From positions 682,001-746,000 of the forward strand of contig OW818697.1 of NCBI GenBank assembly GCA_942493365.1: a stretch of 64,000 bases of DNA. Reading direction: 5' to 3'. This document shows, piece by piece, positions 28,692-38,962 of this stretch (position 1 is the stretch's first letter; every line of letters begins with the position of its first letter). Origin of the DNA: UBA8949 sp942493365. GTDB lineage: Bacteria; Bacillota; Clostridia; Saccharofermentanales; UBA5734. The notes below the pieces were generated by a model. That model was not told where the DNA came from, did no database searches, and worked only from the letters and a program-made list of their open reading frames with translations. The position numbers and the translations under genes were made by a program.

Positions 28692-29471
28692 ATGAGTGAC
28701 ATGAAAATTTTCTGGCAAAGCGTGCGTTATGATCTGAGGAGACTGATCAAGCCAACCCTGATTTTTCTGGCCACATTTATCGTCATACAGGCGCTACTGA
28801 TCCTATTTTCGCAGGACATATTAAACGGCTTGATTCAATTTTTCATGATGATAAATTTGCTCCCGCAGGAAGGGCTTTACGGTCTGAAGCTGACACCGAT
28901 CTTCCTGCCGGGCTTCCTGCTCCTGATCATCATTGCTTTCAAATCATTTCGTCCGGATTTTAATCATCTGATGACGCTTGGCAGTACGCGCGGCACCCAG
29001 TTTTCAGCTGGTCTGATCAGCGCGGCTATAACAGTCATCCCTATGAGCATCATTTGCCTGGGCGTCAATATCGCCGAAACGACACTCGCCTACAACTTGA
29101 TGAACAGATTAAACCCATTTAGATTTGTTGTTAAAAACTATATTTGCTTTCCATCCGGATTCTCCGAATTTCAAAAAGATTTTGTCTTTGTGTTACTCTT
29201 TTATCTCGGCGTTTATTTCTTGGCGTTATCGATGGGGCGACTGATGGGCATTCTGGTCTATCGGTTTGGTCACCTGGCTTTTCTGCCGGTCTGGATTGTG
29301 GTGGGAGTTGTGATGATCCTCTACCCCGTGTTTGGCATTTTTCTGCCGACGGCCAACCACAATTTCTTTGAAATATCTTCGGAGATTAATCCTCTATACT
29401 ATTTTCTGAGCGCGATCGTGATTCAGGTGCTATCATTCTTCGCCCTGCGCAAGCTGCCGCTGAAAGCCTAA
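28692..29471 (+). CDS. ABC transporter membrane protein (paralogue of 27889)
   Basis: 259 aa, same length and layout as its upstream neighbour, about six membrane segments. It probably forms a heterodimeric channel with it. The 3' end overlaps the convergent prepilin peptidase gene by 4 nt. Confidence 0.85.
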   Translation: MSDMKIFWQSVRYDLRRLIKPTLIFLATFIVIQALLILFSQDILNGLIQFFMMINLLPQEGLYGLKLTPIFLPGFLLLIIIAFKSFRPDFNHLMTLGSTRGTQFSAGLISAAITVIPMSIICLGVNIAETTLAYNLMNRLNPFRFVVKNYICFPSGFSEFQKDFVFVLLFYLGVYFLALSMGRLMGILVYRFGHLAFLPVWIVVGVVMILYPVFGIFLPTANHNFFEISSEINPLYYFLSAIVIQVLSFFALRKLPLKA

Positions 29472-30286
29472 AACACCAGCCAGCAAACCGAGCCGATCAC
29501 CAGGACCTGCAACGGCAAACTGCGCCACAACAGGGCGGCCTGCTTTTCGATCGCCGCGCCGCCGCGCCGCGTCAAGATGGCCATCAGCAGCAGTTCGATC
29601 AAACAGACAATCAGCACCGGCATGGCCACCGCCAGGCCGCCCATCAGGCAGATCAGGCCCACGCCGCCTCCGAATTGCAGGCGCTGGCGGGCGGTGGATT
29701 CGGGCATAAGTTTGAAAAATGCCAGAAACAGCACGATCAACAGACCGAGAAACAGCGCGAATAAATGGGTCAGCAGACGTTCCGGTTGCATAGCCAGGCG
29801 AATGGCAATTGGGACGATTGCGAATACGAACAAACCAACGGGCACCTCGCTCTGGTCCCAGATGATCATGGCCCAGACTAGCAAAGCGCTGAAGGTCAGC
29901 GCCGCCGCCGCCGTCAGGATCAGGCTGGCCTCAAAGTCGGCGCCGGGAACGGGTGGCAGCCAGGCGGGCCAGGCCACCTGACCGGGTCGCCACAGCGCAG
30001 CCGCGAGGCCGAAGTAAACGCCGGTCAGCAGCTCGACCTTCATGTAACGCGCGGCGATCGGCTGGTGGCAGTAGCGGCATTTGCGGCCCAGCAGCAAATA
30101 GCTGAAGACCGGGAAGAGGTCAAAAAACCCCAGATTGTGCTTGCAGTTGGGGCAGAAGGAATGGCCCTTGACGATGGTGATTTTCGCTGGCAGCCGGTAA
30201 ATGCAGACGTTGAGAAAACTGCCGATTAAAAGGCCGACGATGGTGGCCAGACCGACCCAGAAAATGACCTGTATGGCTTCTGACAT
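29468..30286 (-). CDS. Prepilin-peptidase-like membrane protein (A24 family), second catalytic Asp apparently missing
   Basis: 272 aa. The N-terminal half is typical: GSFLNVCIYRLP, and the two CxxC pairs FCPNCKHN and CRYCHQP. The C-terminal half has a first candidate Asp (MIIWDQSE). At the place of the usual GxGD motif it reads QFGGGVGLI, with no Asp. By family, these enzymes cleave and N-methylate prepilins at the membrane; whether this one can cleave is doubtful. ATG 30286 follows GGAGG by 10 nt; ATG 30322 is an alternative. It could serve the Tad loci at 1 kb and 34-40 kb. Confidence 0.83.
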   Translation of the reverse strand: MSEAIQVIFWVGLATIVGLLIGSFLNVCIYRLPAKITIVKGHSFCPNCKHNLGFFDLFPVFSYLLLGRKCRYCHQPIAARYMKVELLTGVYFGLAAALWRPGQVAWPAWLPPVPGADFEASLILTAAAALTFSALLVWAMIIWDQSEVPVGLFVFAIVPIAIRLAMQPERLLTHLFALFLGLLIVLFLAFFKLMPESTARQRLQFGGGVGLICLMGGLAVAMPVLIVCLIELLLMAILTRRGGAAIEKQAALLWRSLPLQVLVIGSVCWLVF

Positions 30287-30475
30287 GTTGATGCATCCTC
30301 CGGAGAATCGCAATGGGAACATGATGGTATTTTAGCATAAATGGGCAATGTTAGTTTAATAACAGAATCAGAATTATAGCCCGAGCAGAACCTGCTTCCA
30401 AGATAATTGTAGAAAATATTATACAGGCATGTTATCCTATTTATAATTAATTCATAACAATGGGAGGTGGGCAAT

Positions 30476-30763
30476 TTGATAACAATTGATAACATAAAAG
30501 CTGAAATTGATCCACTGACAAAAAAATATGATATCAAGTGGATTGATTTATTCGGTTCTTATGCTAATGGCAATGCAACCGATAAATCTGACGTTGATTT
30601 TTTGATCAAATTCTCTGCGCCAGTTCCATCAATATTTGAAGTAATGGGCTTTAAAGAAGAACTTGCAAGAAGACTTAAAGTGCCAGTTGATGTTATTACA
30701 TTTCCACTATCACGTCCTGAAAAATTAAATATCCAAAAGACGATTAGAATATATGAAAAATGA
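30476..30763 (+). CDS. mntA: MNT-type nucleotidyltransferase (antitoxin of a HEPN/MNT pair)
   Basis: 95 aa. Nucleotidyltransferase motif GSYANGNATDKSDVDFLI (GS-x10-DxD). By family (type VII toxin-antitoxin), MntA AMPylates and silences the HEPN RNase HepT. TTG 30476 has GGGAGGT 6-7 nt upstream; GTG 30467 overlaps the SD and was rejected. The pair sits in a markedly AT-rich stretch with codon use unlike its neighbours, a sign of transfer. Overlaps the HEPN gene by 11 nt. Confidence 0.85.
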   Translation: MITIDNIKAEIDPLTKKYDIKWIDLFGSYANGNATDKSDVDFLIKFSAPVPSIFEVMGFKEELARRLKVPVDVITFPLSRPEKLNIQKTIRIYEK

Positions 30764-31088
30764 TTTAACACAAATTGAAAGAATGCATGAAGAATTGGTT
30801 TTCATTGAGAAGACTTTGTCAAATATCGACAAAGAGACCTTTTTGGCTAATTAAATCATACAACATGCAATAGCCATGTCATTGATAACAATTGGCGAAT
30901 GTGCAAATCATCTATCTGAACAATTCAAGCAAAACCATCGTGATGTTGAATGGTTTCAAATAATCGGAGTACGAAATATTGCAGCACATGGGTATTGGCA
31001 ACTCAATATGGAACAGATATGGCAAGCAACAATTTCCGATATTCCAAAATTGAAAAACTTTATTACCAGAATTGGTAAAAACCCCTGA
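30753..31088 (+). pseudogene. hepT: HEPN-domain toxin (HepT/DUF86), in-frame stop at codon 34
   Basis: Reading from ATG 30753 gives MKNDLTQIERMHEELVF...FLAN, then TAA (30852-30854). The same frame then continues without a shift as IIQHAIAMSLITIGECANHL to the RNase motif RNIAAH (RxxxxH) and ends at TGA 31088. GAA to TAA is a simple one-base explanation, since family members read FL.(D/N)EII here. The toxin is therefore probably dead while the antitoxin frame is intact. Confidence 0.82.
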
Positions 31089-31106
31089 ACACAGCCTTGC
31101 CTTTTC

Positions 31107-31135
31107 TTTACATTACGCTAGCCTTGTGCTAAAAT
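31107..31135 (+). promoter_or_regulatory. tig promoter
   Basis: TTTACA (31107-31112), 17 nt, TAAAAT (31130-31135), about 50 nt before the start codon. Confidence 0.6.
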
Positions 31136-31187
31136 CTTGTAGCATTTGCATTCAAGGCATCCGTATGCCTTCCAGGAGGAACTCAAT

Positions 31188-32558
31188 ATGGCTTCAACAA
31201 TGGAGAAAAAAGAAAACAATGTGGTCGTTCTGACCATTGATGTGACAGCTGAAGATTTTGCCGCCGCGCTGCAGCAATCATTCCGCAAAAACGCCGGCAA
31301 GTTCAACATCCCGGGCTTTCGCCGCGGCAAAGCGCCGATGAATCTGGTTACCAAATACTATGGCGAGGGCGTGCTCTACGACGACGCCATCGAATTCGCC
31401 GCTACCCCGGCCTATGCCGCCGCGGTTGCCGAACACGGCATTGATCCGGTTTCCCGTCCGGACATGGACGTGCAGGAGATCAGCAAGGAAACCGGCATGA
31501 AATTTACCGTGACCATCACCGTCAAGCCGGAGGTTAAACTCGGCAAGTACCTCGGCGTCAAGGCTGAAAAGCCCGATGCCACGGTATCCGAAGAAGATAT
31601 CGACAAAGAGATCACCCGCGTCCAGGAGCGCAACTCCCGTATGATCCCGGTCGAGGACCGCGCTGCGCAGGATGGCGACACAGCCAACATCGACTACGAA
31701 GGCTTTAGCGACGGCGTCCCCTTCGACGGCGGCAAGGGCGCCTCGTATGATCTGAAAATCGGCTCCAACACCTTCATCCCCGGCTTTGAAGAGAAGATCA
31801 TCGGCCACAGCGTCGGCGAATCCTTCGACATCGATGTCACCTTCCCCGAAGACTACGGCAGCGAGGACCTCGCCGGCAAGGCCGTTGTTTTCAAGGTCAC
31901 ACTCAACGAAATCAAAGCCCGCGAACTTCCGGCTCTCGACGACGAATTCGCCAAAGATGTCAGCGAATTTGACACCTTGGCCGAATACCGCGACAGCCTG
32001 CGTGCCAAGCAACTGGAAACCGGCGAGAAGCGTGCCAAAGAAGTCTTTGAAGACAACGTCATTCAGGCCGCCGTCACCAACGCCACGATTGATGTGCCCG
32101 CCATCATGATCCAGAACGAAGTCGAGCATATGATCGAGGAACAACGCAACCAGATGCGTTATCAGGGCATCGAGCTCGAGCAGTACCTGCAGTATATCGG
32201 CCAGACCCTCGAAACTTTTAAAGAGCAGCTGATGACCCCGGCGGAAAACCGCGTCCGCGCCCAGTTGGTGCTCGAGACCATCAGCAAGGCCGAAAAAGTC
32301 GAAGCCACCGAAGCCGAAGAAGAAGCCGAGTTCGAGCGCATGGCCGCCCTCTACAGCATGTCCGTCGAGGACCTCAAGACCCGCCTGGCGCCCCGCGAAA
32401 ATGGCTTTATCAAGGACAGTGTCATTCACCGCAAAACCATCGAATTACTGACCACGAGCGCCGTGGCCGTGCCGGTGACGACGGAGACAGCGAAGCCCGA
32501 AAAGAAGCCCGCCAAGCCCAAGGTTGCCAAAGCCAAAAAAGCGGCTGACGCCGAGTAA
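31188..32558 (+). CDS. tig: Trigger factor
   Basis: Ribosome-associated chaperone and prolyl isomerase. 456 aa. The N-terminal ribosome-binding region carries FNIPGFRRGKAPMNLV (GFRxGxxP signature). The FKBP-type domain follows (DGDTANIDYEGFSDG near residue 165), then the helical C-terminal domain and a Lys/Ala-rich tail. ATG 31188 follows AGGAGGAA. Followed by clpP and clpX, the common Firmicute order. Confidence 0.97.
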   Translation: MASTMEKKENNVVVLTIDVTAEDFAAALQQSFRKNAGKFNIPGFRRGKAPMNLVTKYYGEGVLYDDAIEFAATPAYAAAVAEHGIDPVSRPDMDVQEISKETGMKFTVTITVKPEVKLGKYLGVKAEKPDATVSEEDIDKEITRVQERNSRMIPVEDRAAQDGDTANIDYEGFSDGVPFDGGKGASYDLKIGSNTFIPGFEEKIIGHSVGESFDIDVTFPEDYGSEDLAGKAVVFKVTLNEIKARELPALDDEFAKDVSEFDTLAEYRDSLRAKQLETGEKRAKEVFEDNVIQAAVTNATIDVPAIMIQNEVEHMIEEQRNQMRYQGIELEQYLQYIGQTLETFKEQLMTPAENRVRAQLVLETISKAEKVEATEAEEEAEFERMAALYSMSVEDLKTRLAPRENGFIKDSVIHRKTIELLTTSAVAVPVTTETAKPEKKPAKPKVAKAKKAADAE

Positions 32559-32604
32559 GCAACTGATGATATTTTCAAAGAATTCACAAAATGGCACGGA
32601 TGTT

Positions 32605-32634
32605 TTGACGCACACAACAATATAAAGCTATAAT
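32605..32634 (+). promoter_or_regulatory. clpP promoter
   Basis: TTGACG (32605-32610), 18 nt, TATAAT (32629-32634). The start is predicted at about 32640. Confidence 0.6.
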
Positions 32635-32638
32635 ATGA

Positions 32639-32667
32639 GATAGGGGCGCCGTAACAGGTCCCCTATC
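32639..32667 (+). other. 5'-terminal hairpin of the clpP leader
   Basis: Perfect 8-bp stem GATAGGGG/CCCCTATC with a 13-nt loop, lying right at the predicted transcript start. No CtsR or CIRCE operator is seen. A 5' hairpin of this kind may stabilise the mRNA. Confidence 0.6.
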
Positions 32668-32690
32668 GGCCTATTGAAAGGAGCACAATT

Positions 32691-33275
32691 ATGAGTCTCG
32701 TACCAATTGTCATTGAACAAACCAACCGCGGTGAGCGGTCTTATGACATTTATTCCCGCCTGCTTAAAGAGCGGATCATTATTCTCAGCGACGAGGTCAA
32801 TGCGGTGACGGCCAGCCTGATCACGGCGCAGATGCTGTTTCTCGAGGCGGAGGATCCGGATAAAGATATCCAGTTTTACATCAACAGCCCCGGCGGCGAA
32901 GTCTCGTCCGGCCTGATGATCTATGACACCATGCAGTACATTAAAGCCGACGTTCAGACCATCTGCATGGGCATGGCCGCCAGCATGGGTGCCTTCCTCC
33001 TGGCAGCCGGCGCGCCAGGCAAACGCTTCGCGTTGCCTAACGCCGAAATCATGATCCATCAGCCGTCCGGTGGCGCGCAAGGCCAGGCCACCGACATTCG
33101 GATTGCCGCCGAGCATATTCAAAAAACCAAGGAGCGTCTCAATCGCATCCTGTCCGAGCGTTGTCATCAGCCCCTCGAAAAAGTCGCTGCCGATACCGAG
33201 CGCGACAACTGGATGTCAGCCGATGACGGTATTGCATACGGTATCATCGACAAAATCATGGAGAAGAGGGCTTAA
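32691..33275 (+). CDS. clpP: ATP-dependent Clp protease proteolytic subunit
   Basis: 194 aa serine protease that forms tetradecameric barrels. Catalytic Ser in GMAASMGAF, His in MIHQPSGG, and Asp in the segment after TERDNWMS. AAAGGAG precedes ATG 32691. Directly followed by its unfoldase clpX (2 nt gap). Confidence 0.98.
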   Translation: MSLVPIVIEQTNRGERSYDIYSRLLKERIIILSDEVNAVTASLITAQMLFLEAEDPDKDIQFYINSPGGEVSSGLMIYDTMQYIKADVQTICMGMAASMGAFLLAAGAPGKRFALPNAEIMIHQPSGGAQGQATDIRIAAEHIQKTKERLNRILSERCHQPLEKVAADTERDNWMSADDGIAYGIIDKIMEKRA

Positions 33276-33277
33276 AC

Positions 33278-34639
<1,362 letters not shown>

Positions 34640-34666
34640 AAAACTTTTGACTGATTTTGTCGATTG

Positions 34667-34697
34667 AACGGCATCCGCAAGGGTGCCGTTTTTCTTT
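34667..34697 (+). terminator. Terminator after clpX
   Basis: AACGGCA/TGCCGTT stem (34667-34673 with 34684-34690) followed by TTTCTTT. Confidence 0.85.
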
Positions 34698-34732
34698 ATG
34701 CTGGGGTTAATGAAAAAAGCAGGAGATGACAT

Positions 34733-36301
34733 ATGGAAATTGGCGATGTCCTGGACAATCGATATTTATTGGTTAGCAAGTTGCAAACGGCCTGGCTGGC
34801 GACCGACCAGCGTGAAGGACAGCATTGCCTGGTGCGCCAGGCCGCTGATTTCATCGACCCGGCAGTGGCGGCGTGGCTGGGCGAGGTCAGACACCCGGGG
34901 CTGCCGCGCCTGCTCAATGTTTTAGCTGACGCTGGCATGACCTGCTACGTTTTCGAATACCTTGAAGGGACATCGCTTAGCCAACTGGCGGCCGCCAGTG
35001 GCGGCAAACTGCCGGCCAGCGAGCTTTTGCCGGCGATCAGCCAGGCGGCGCGGATCCTTTCCTTCCTGCATCAGCAGAATGGAAAGACGGTGCTGCATCT
35101 GGATATCAAACCCGATCATGTGCTGCTCGACGAACGCGGTCAGGTCAGCTTGATCGACTTTGGCGCGGCTCGCGTCATGCGAACCGGCCAGGATGAAGAC
35201 AGCAGCGTCTCTGATCGGATCGCGCTGACCCCGGACTATGCCGCGCCGGAATTGCTTTATGGCCATCCCGAACCCGGCAGCGACATTTACGCCCTCGGTC
35301 TGACCCTGCTGCAATTGCTGACCGGTTTACCGCCAGCGTCGTGCCGAAGCATGGCTTTGCCGGAACTTATGCCGGATTTTCCGACCGCATTGCAGCGACT
35401 CATGGGTCGTTGCCTGCAGACCAATTTGACAATTCGCTACACGCAGGCTGATGAATTGGCCAGTGATCTTGAAGCGCTTCATTTTGCACCGACGCAACTG
35501 GCAATCAGGCCTGAAATCGAAGAACGCAGCCTGTCGGCGCCACTGCTGTGCGTCTGGGATGGCGCGGAATTTGGCTGCGAATTGGCTGCCGTCATGGCCA
35601 AAACACAACGCGTCCTGGTTATTGATGCCGATCTGCTCAATCCTCGGGCGGATTTGCTGCTTGGCCTGCGCAAAAGGGACAGCATACCGGACATCAAACG
35701 ACTTTCAGCCGGTCTGGATCAGGTCTTGGCCCAGGAACAACGGGGTCATCTGGATATCACCCTGCTTAACCAGCTTATTCAGCCGACACGCATCAACGGT
35801 GTTGATCTGCTCAACTCCAGCCACGGACTGGATCACTATGAGTTTTACGATTTGGACTCAATGTATCAGGTCATTCGATTGGCCCGCCTGATTTGTGACA
35901 GGGTGATTATTCTGTGCAGCAAATTCATCTACGATGCGTTCACCTGCCTTTGCCTGCAGGAGGCGACACGCGTGCTGGTCCCGCTGGCTGCCGATGGCGG
36001 TGCTTTTCGTGAGCGACGGCGCTCGATTGAGTACCTGGCAGAGCGCCAGCAGCTGGACATCGCTAAACTCAACTTTGCGGCGTTTTGCTACGATGAGCAG
36101 GCTGATTTGAGCCGCGGCACACTGGACGAGCTGAGCGGCGGCCGCCTGATCGGGTGTATTTCAGAATGCAATCAGCGGCGCAGAATGAAAAGCGGTGCCA
36201 AGCTCTATGCGGGCAATCTTGCGCCTAATAATCAACGCGAATATCTGGCATTGATCAACAAGTTGCGGCTGCATGAGCATGCCCGAAAGGCGGTGGTCTG
36301 A
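34733..36301 (+). CDS. Fusion of a Ser/Thr-kinase-like domain and a CpaE/MinD-like domain, first gene of a Tad operon
   Basis: 522 aa. Residues 1-250 have a eukaryotic-type kinase fold: HLDIKPDHVLLDE near 120 (HxD and N-equivalent H), IDFGAAR near 141, APE near 173 and SDIYALGLTLLQLLTG. The glycine-rich loop is poor (VSKLQTAWLA), and the usual VAIK lysine looks replaced (CLVRQA). Residues 270-522 resemble CpaE/MinD: RVLVIDADLLNPRADLLLGL near 293 and VIILCSKF, but the deviant Walker A is degenerate (VWDGAEFGCEL). No membrane segment. Stop and next start overlap (TGATG). Role inferred: localisation or regulation of pilus assembly. Confidence 0.8.
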   Translation: MEIGDVLDNRYLLVSKLQTAWLATDQREGQHCLVRQAADFIDPAVAAWLGEVRHPGLPRLLNVLADAGMTCYVFEYLEGTSLSQLAAASGGKLPASELLPAISQAARILSFLHQQNGKTVLHLDIKPDHVLLDERGQVSLIDFGAARVMRTGQDEDSSVSDRIALTPDYAAPELLYGHPEPGSDIYALGLTLLQLLTGLPPASCRSMALPELMPDFPTALQRLMGRCLQTNLTIRYTQADELASDLEALHFAPTQLAIRPEIEERSLSAPLLCVWDGAEFGCELAAVMAKTQRVLVIDADLLNPRADLLLGLRKRDSIPDIKRLSAGLDQVLAQEQRGHLDITLLNQLIQPTRINGVDLLNSSHGLDHYEFYDLDSMYQVIRLARLICDRVIILCSKFIYDAFTCLCLQEATRVLVPLAADGGAFRERRRSIEYLAERQQLDIAKLNFAAFCYDEQADLSRGTLDELSGGRLIGCISECNQRRRMKSGAKLYAGNLAPNNQREYLALINKLRLHEHARKAVV

Positions 36302-37575
36302 TGCCGCTGGTTACTTCCCATGCCCGACTGGCTGAAAAGCTGGCCAGTTATCGCGCCGAAACCCAGCCTTCCGAAATGCCAGGACAACAAGCCTTTAGCG
36401 GGCTGCCGGAAATCGTCTCAACCATTTGCAGTCGCATTCTCGATACTGAGCCGGCCTTGGTCGCTGATGTCGCAGCAGGGCGCACACCGCGCCAGGCGCT
36501 GACGACGCTGATTGGACGAACGGCAGAAAGCGAGAGTTTGCGAGCTGACTTCTACATGACAGACTTGCAGCAGCAGGTGATGGACTTTTTGTTTGGCTAT
36601 GGCCCGCTGCAGCCTTTTATTGACAACGAAGACGTATCTGACATTGATGGCACCAGTCCAGATGAATTCTCAATCAAAATCAATGGCCGCCGCTTGCCCC
36701 TGGCCATTTCCTTCGCCGACAGTCAGGCCTATGAAACGTTTTGCCGTCTGGTCATTATTCGCAATGGTGGTATTATCAACGAAAATGACAGCCACTGCCG
36801 TGTGACCGACGAACGTTACCGGCTGCGTATCAACGTGACAGTGCCACCGCGCAGCTTGAAGTGTGCTTCGATCAGCATGCGCAAACACCGACGCCAGGCT
36901 TGGCATCTCGATGATTTGCAAGATAAGGGCATGATCGACAATTCGCTGGCGGTTCTGCTCAACGAGTTGGCCAAGTCTGATCAAACGGTGTTGTTTTGCG
37001 GCAAGGGCGCTGCTGGCAAAACCACGCTGCTGCGGGCCTTCATTCACGCGATGCCGATTCTTGATCGGGTTTTGATTGCCGAAAGCGACAGTGAGATCTA
37101 TCCAGAAAAACCATACTGCCTTGTGCAGCGGATCAAGAAAATCAACGAGGGTGGACGCCCAGTCAGTCTGCGAGATTTGATCAGCGATGGTCTGACCATG
37201 TCATTGGATACTTATTGTATCGGCGAAATCGTTGGCGACGAGTCTTTGGAGTTCATCCGCGCGGCCTTTTCCGGTCATCGTTGCCTGGCGACGACGCATG
37301 CCAACAGCGCCAGCGATGCGCTGGACCGTCTGCTGGCGCTGGCGCGGCCGGCGACACAGGGCGAAAGCGACCGTTTGCTGCGAAAAATGCTGGGCAGCAG
37401 CGTCAATGTCATTGTCTTTATGAAGAATTTCAAAGTTGAACAAGTGATTCGAGTCAAAGGTTACCGGGAAGGCGAGGATGTCTATGAAATGGTTGAAATC
37501 TGGCCAACGATCCAAGATCCGACAGCAGACGCTGCAGTTGGTTTGCCAGCTGTCCAGATGGTGTCAGGTTCGTGA
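36301..37575 (+). CDS. CpaF-like secretion ATPase (Tad type), second copy
   Basis: 424 aa. N-terminal domain (FLFGYGPLQPFIDNEDVSDI), Walker A CGKGAAGKTT near residue 238, a region like the His box at HRCLATTHANSASDALDRL, and DTYCIGEIVGDESLEF in place of the usual RPDRIIVGEVRG. More divergent than the copy at 1-1031. It would drive pilin assembly for this operon. Overlaps the next reading frame by about 98 nt. Confidence 0.88.
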   Translation: MPLVTSHARLAEKLASYRAETQPSEMPGQQAFSGLPEIVSTICSRILDTEPALVADVAAGRTPRQALTTLIGRTAESESLRADFYMTDLQQQVMDFLFGYGPLQPFIDNEDVSDIDGTSPDEFSIKINGRRLPLAISFADSQAYETFCRLVIIRNGGIINENDSHCRVTDERYRLRINVTVPPRSLKCASISMRKHRRQAWHLDDLQDKGMIDNSLAVLLNELAKSDQTVLFCGKGAAGKTTLLRAFIHAMPILDRVLIAESDSEIYPEKPYCLVQRIKKINEGGRPVSLRDLISDGLTMSLDTYCIGEIVGDESLEFIRAAFSGHRCLATTHANSASDALDRLLALARPATQGESDRLLRKMLGSSVNVIVFMKNFKVEQVIRVKGYREGEDVYEMVEIWPTIQDPTADAAVGLPAVQMVSGS

Positions 37576-38050
37576 GGATTTGATGTATGCCTTTGAAAAG
37601 TGCCTGGAATCAGGCCTGGAGGATCCCGTGCGACAAGCGGTTGCCGATCTGCTGATTCGGGTGCGCGGCGGCATGTCGACCGATCGCGCGTTGGACATGA
37701 TGCAGAGAAACATCAGACACGAAAGTTTCAGCGACCTGATTGCCGCCATTCGTTTCAATTTTCGGCACCGTGGCGATTTGCCGACTTTGCTGGAACAGTT
37801 GGAAATTCAACTCCATCGCATCGAGGAAGAATTCGACCGACGAAAACTCTCCAATGCCCGCGATTTGAGGCTCACCGCGCTGATTTTATTGGCTGTTCCT
37901 GCTCTTTTTCTTCTCCGATTTCTGGGCAGCGCAACAAAGCAGGCCTTTTTGGAAACACCGCTGGGACTGGCTGCCCTGATAGCCTGCTTTGTCTTTTATC
38001 TGGCAGGCGTCACTGGATTTTTGCTGATCAAACGTCGGATTACTGGCTGA
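37478..38050 (+). CDS. TadB-like membrane protein
   Basis: 190 aa. A soluble GspF/TadB-like helical region (QLSRWCQVREDLMYAFEKCLESGLEDP) is followed by two membrane segments near residues 132-147 and 162-182. ATG 37478 or 37484 (SD GCGAGG) keeps the whole helical region but overlaps the ATPase gene. ATG 37583, just after the ATPase stop and with GAGG upstream, is an alternative that would remove 35 residues. Membrane platform of the Tad machine by family. Confidence 0.72.
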   Translation: MSMKWLKSGQRSKIRQQTLQLVCQLSRWCQVREDLMYAFEKCLESGLEDPVRQAVADLLIRVRGGMSTDRALDMMQRNIRHESFSDLIAAIRFNFRHRGDLPTLLEQLEIQLHRIEEEFDRRKLSNARDLRLTALILLAVPALFLLRFLGSATKQAFLETPLGLAALIACFVFYLAGVTGFLLIKRRITG

Positions 38051-38065
38051 TAAGGAGCATGTTGA

Positions 38066-38911
38066 ATGACGGAATACGGGATTGTAGTGTTTGGACTTCT
38101 GATCGTACCGACGGTTTATCTTATACTGCCGCGCCTGGTGTGTAGGCTGAATCAGCAAATGCATGAGGGATGTTTGCCCAAAAGCGGATTCCATTCGTCG
38201 CGGTGGCGCAGTGATTCGGCGTCGGGGTGGCTGCCGGCAAAATGGCGCGAAAAACTGGTGCTGCGTCTGCAGCGTGCCGGCTATTTTCAAAAGCGAGCGA
38301 TCGCCATCTACTTGGCCTTGATGATTCTGCCCTTGCCGTTGTTGGGTTTGATGGGGATGATCAGCGGTAATCGGGGCATTCAACCGCTGATGATCGGTGT
38401 TCTGGCAGCAACGCTGACCAACACCTGGATCAGCGGACGGATCAAAAAGCGGCAAAAGGCTTATACCTTGGCGCTCTACAAAATCTACCGTTTTTTGGAT
38501 CTACAGCTCAACGCAGGCATCAAGATAACCGACTCGCTTAAAGGCCTGCCGGAGGCGGTTCAGGACTCAATCGTACAGCCGATTCTGTTGCGTTTTGCCG
38601 CCAGGTATGAATTGACTTTGGATCTTGAGCAAGCGTTTTCCGAAATCCGGCTGGCCTTTCCCGGCGCTGACACGGACTTGTTGTCAACCCATTTAAGGCA
38701 GTGTCTGCAAACCGGCGAGGCGGGACGCTCGCTGCTTCGCATGGAAGACCTGTTGTTCTCCCGCACATTCAGCCTGATGCAAGCCGATACACGGAAAATT
38801 CGTTTTAATCTGATGATTGCCGCGTTTTCGGGCATCATGCCAGGCATTATTCTTTTCTTGTACCCCTTGATTGATCAGGCTCTGAAAGCCGTACAAGTGG
38901 TTTTTGGCTGA
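38066..38911 (+). CDS. TadC-like membrane protein
   Basis: 281 aa. An N-terminal membrane segment, a basic stretch, a central pair of hydrophobic segments (IYLALMILPLPLLGLMGM, LMIGVLAATLTN), a GspF-like helical domain (LYKIYRFLDLQLNAGIKITDSLKGLP) and a C-terminal membrane segment. It pairs with the TadB-like protein as the inner-membrane platform. SD AAGGAG before ATG 38066. Confidence 0.78.
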   Translation: MTEYGIVVFGLLIVPTVYLILPRLVCRLNQQMHEGCLPKSGFHSSRWRSDSASGWLPAKWREKLVLRLQRAGYFQKRAIAIYLALMILPLPLLGLMGMISGNRGIQPLMIGVLAATLTNTWISGRIKKRQKAYTLALYKIYRFLDLQLNAGIKITDSLKGLPEAVQDSIVQPILLRFAARYELTLDLEQAFSEIRLAFPGADTDLLSTHLRQCLQTGEAGRSLLRMEDLLFSRTFSLMQADTRKIRFNLMIAAFSGIMPGIILFLYPLIDQALKAVQVVFG

Positions 38912-38962
38912 CTGCGGTTATCAGCCGCCGGCAAATAAATCTATCTTACAGGAGGAACATTC

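Noticed and set aside
30467..30475. GTG 30467 as the start of the MNT gene
   Set aside because: It lies inside the Shine-Dalgarno sequence; TTG 30476 is correctly spaced.
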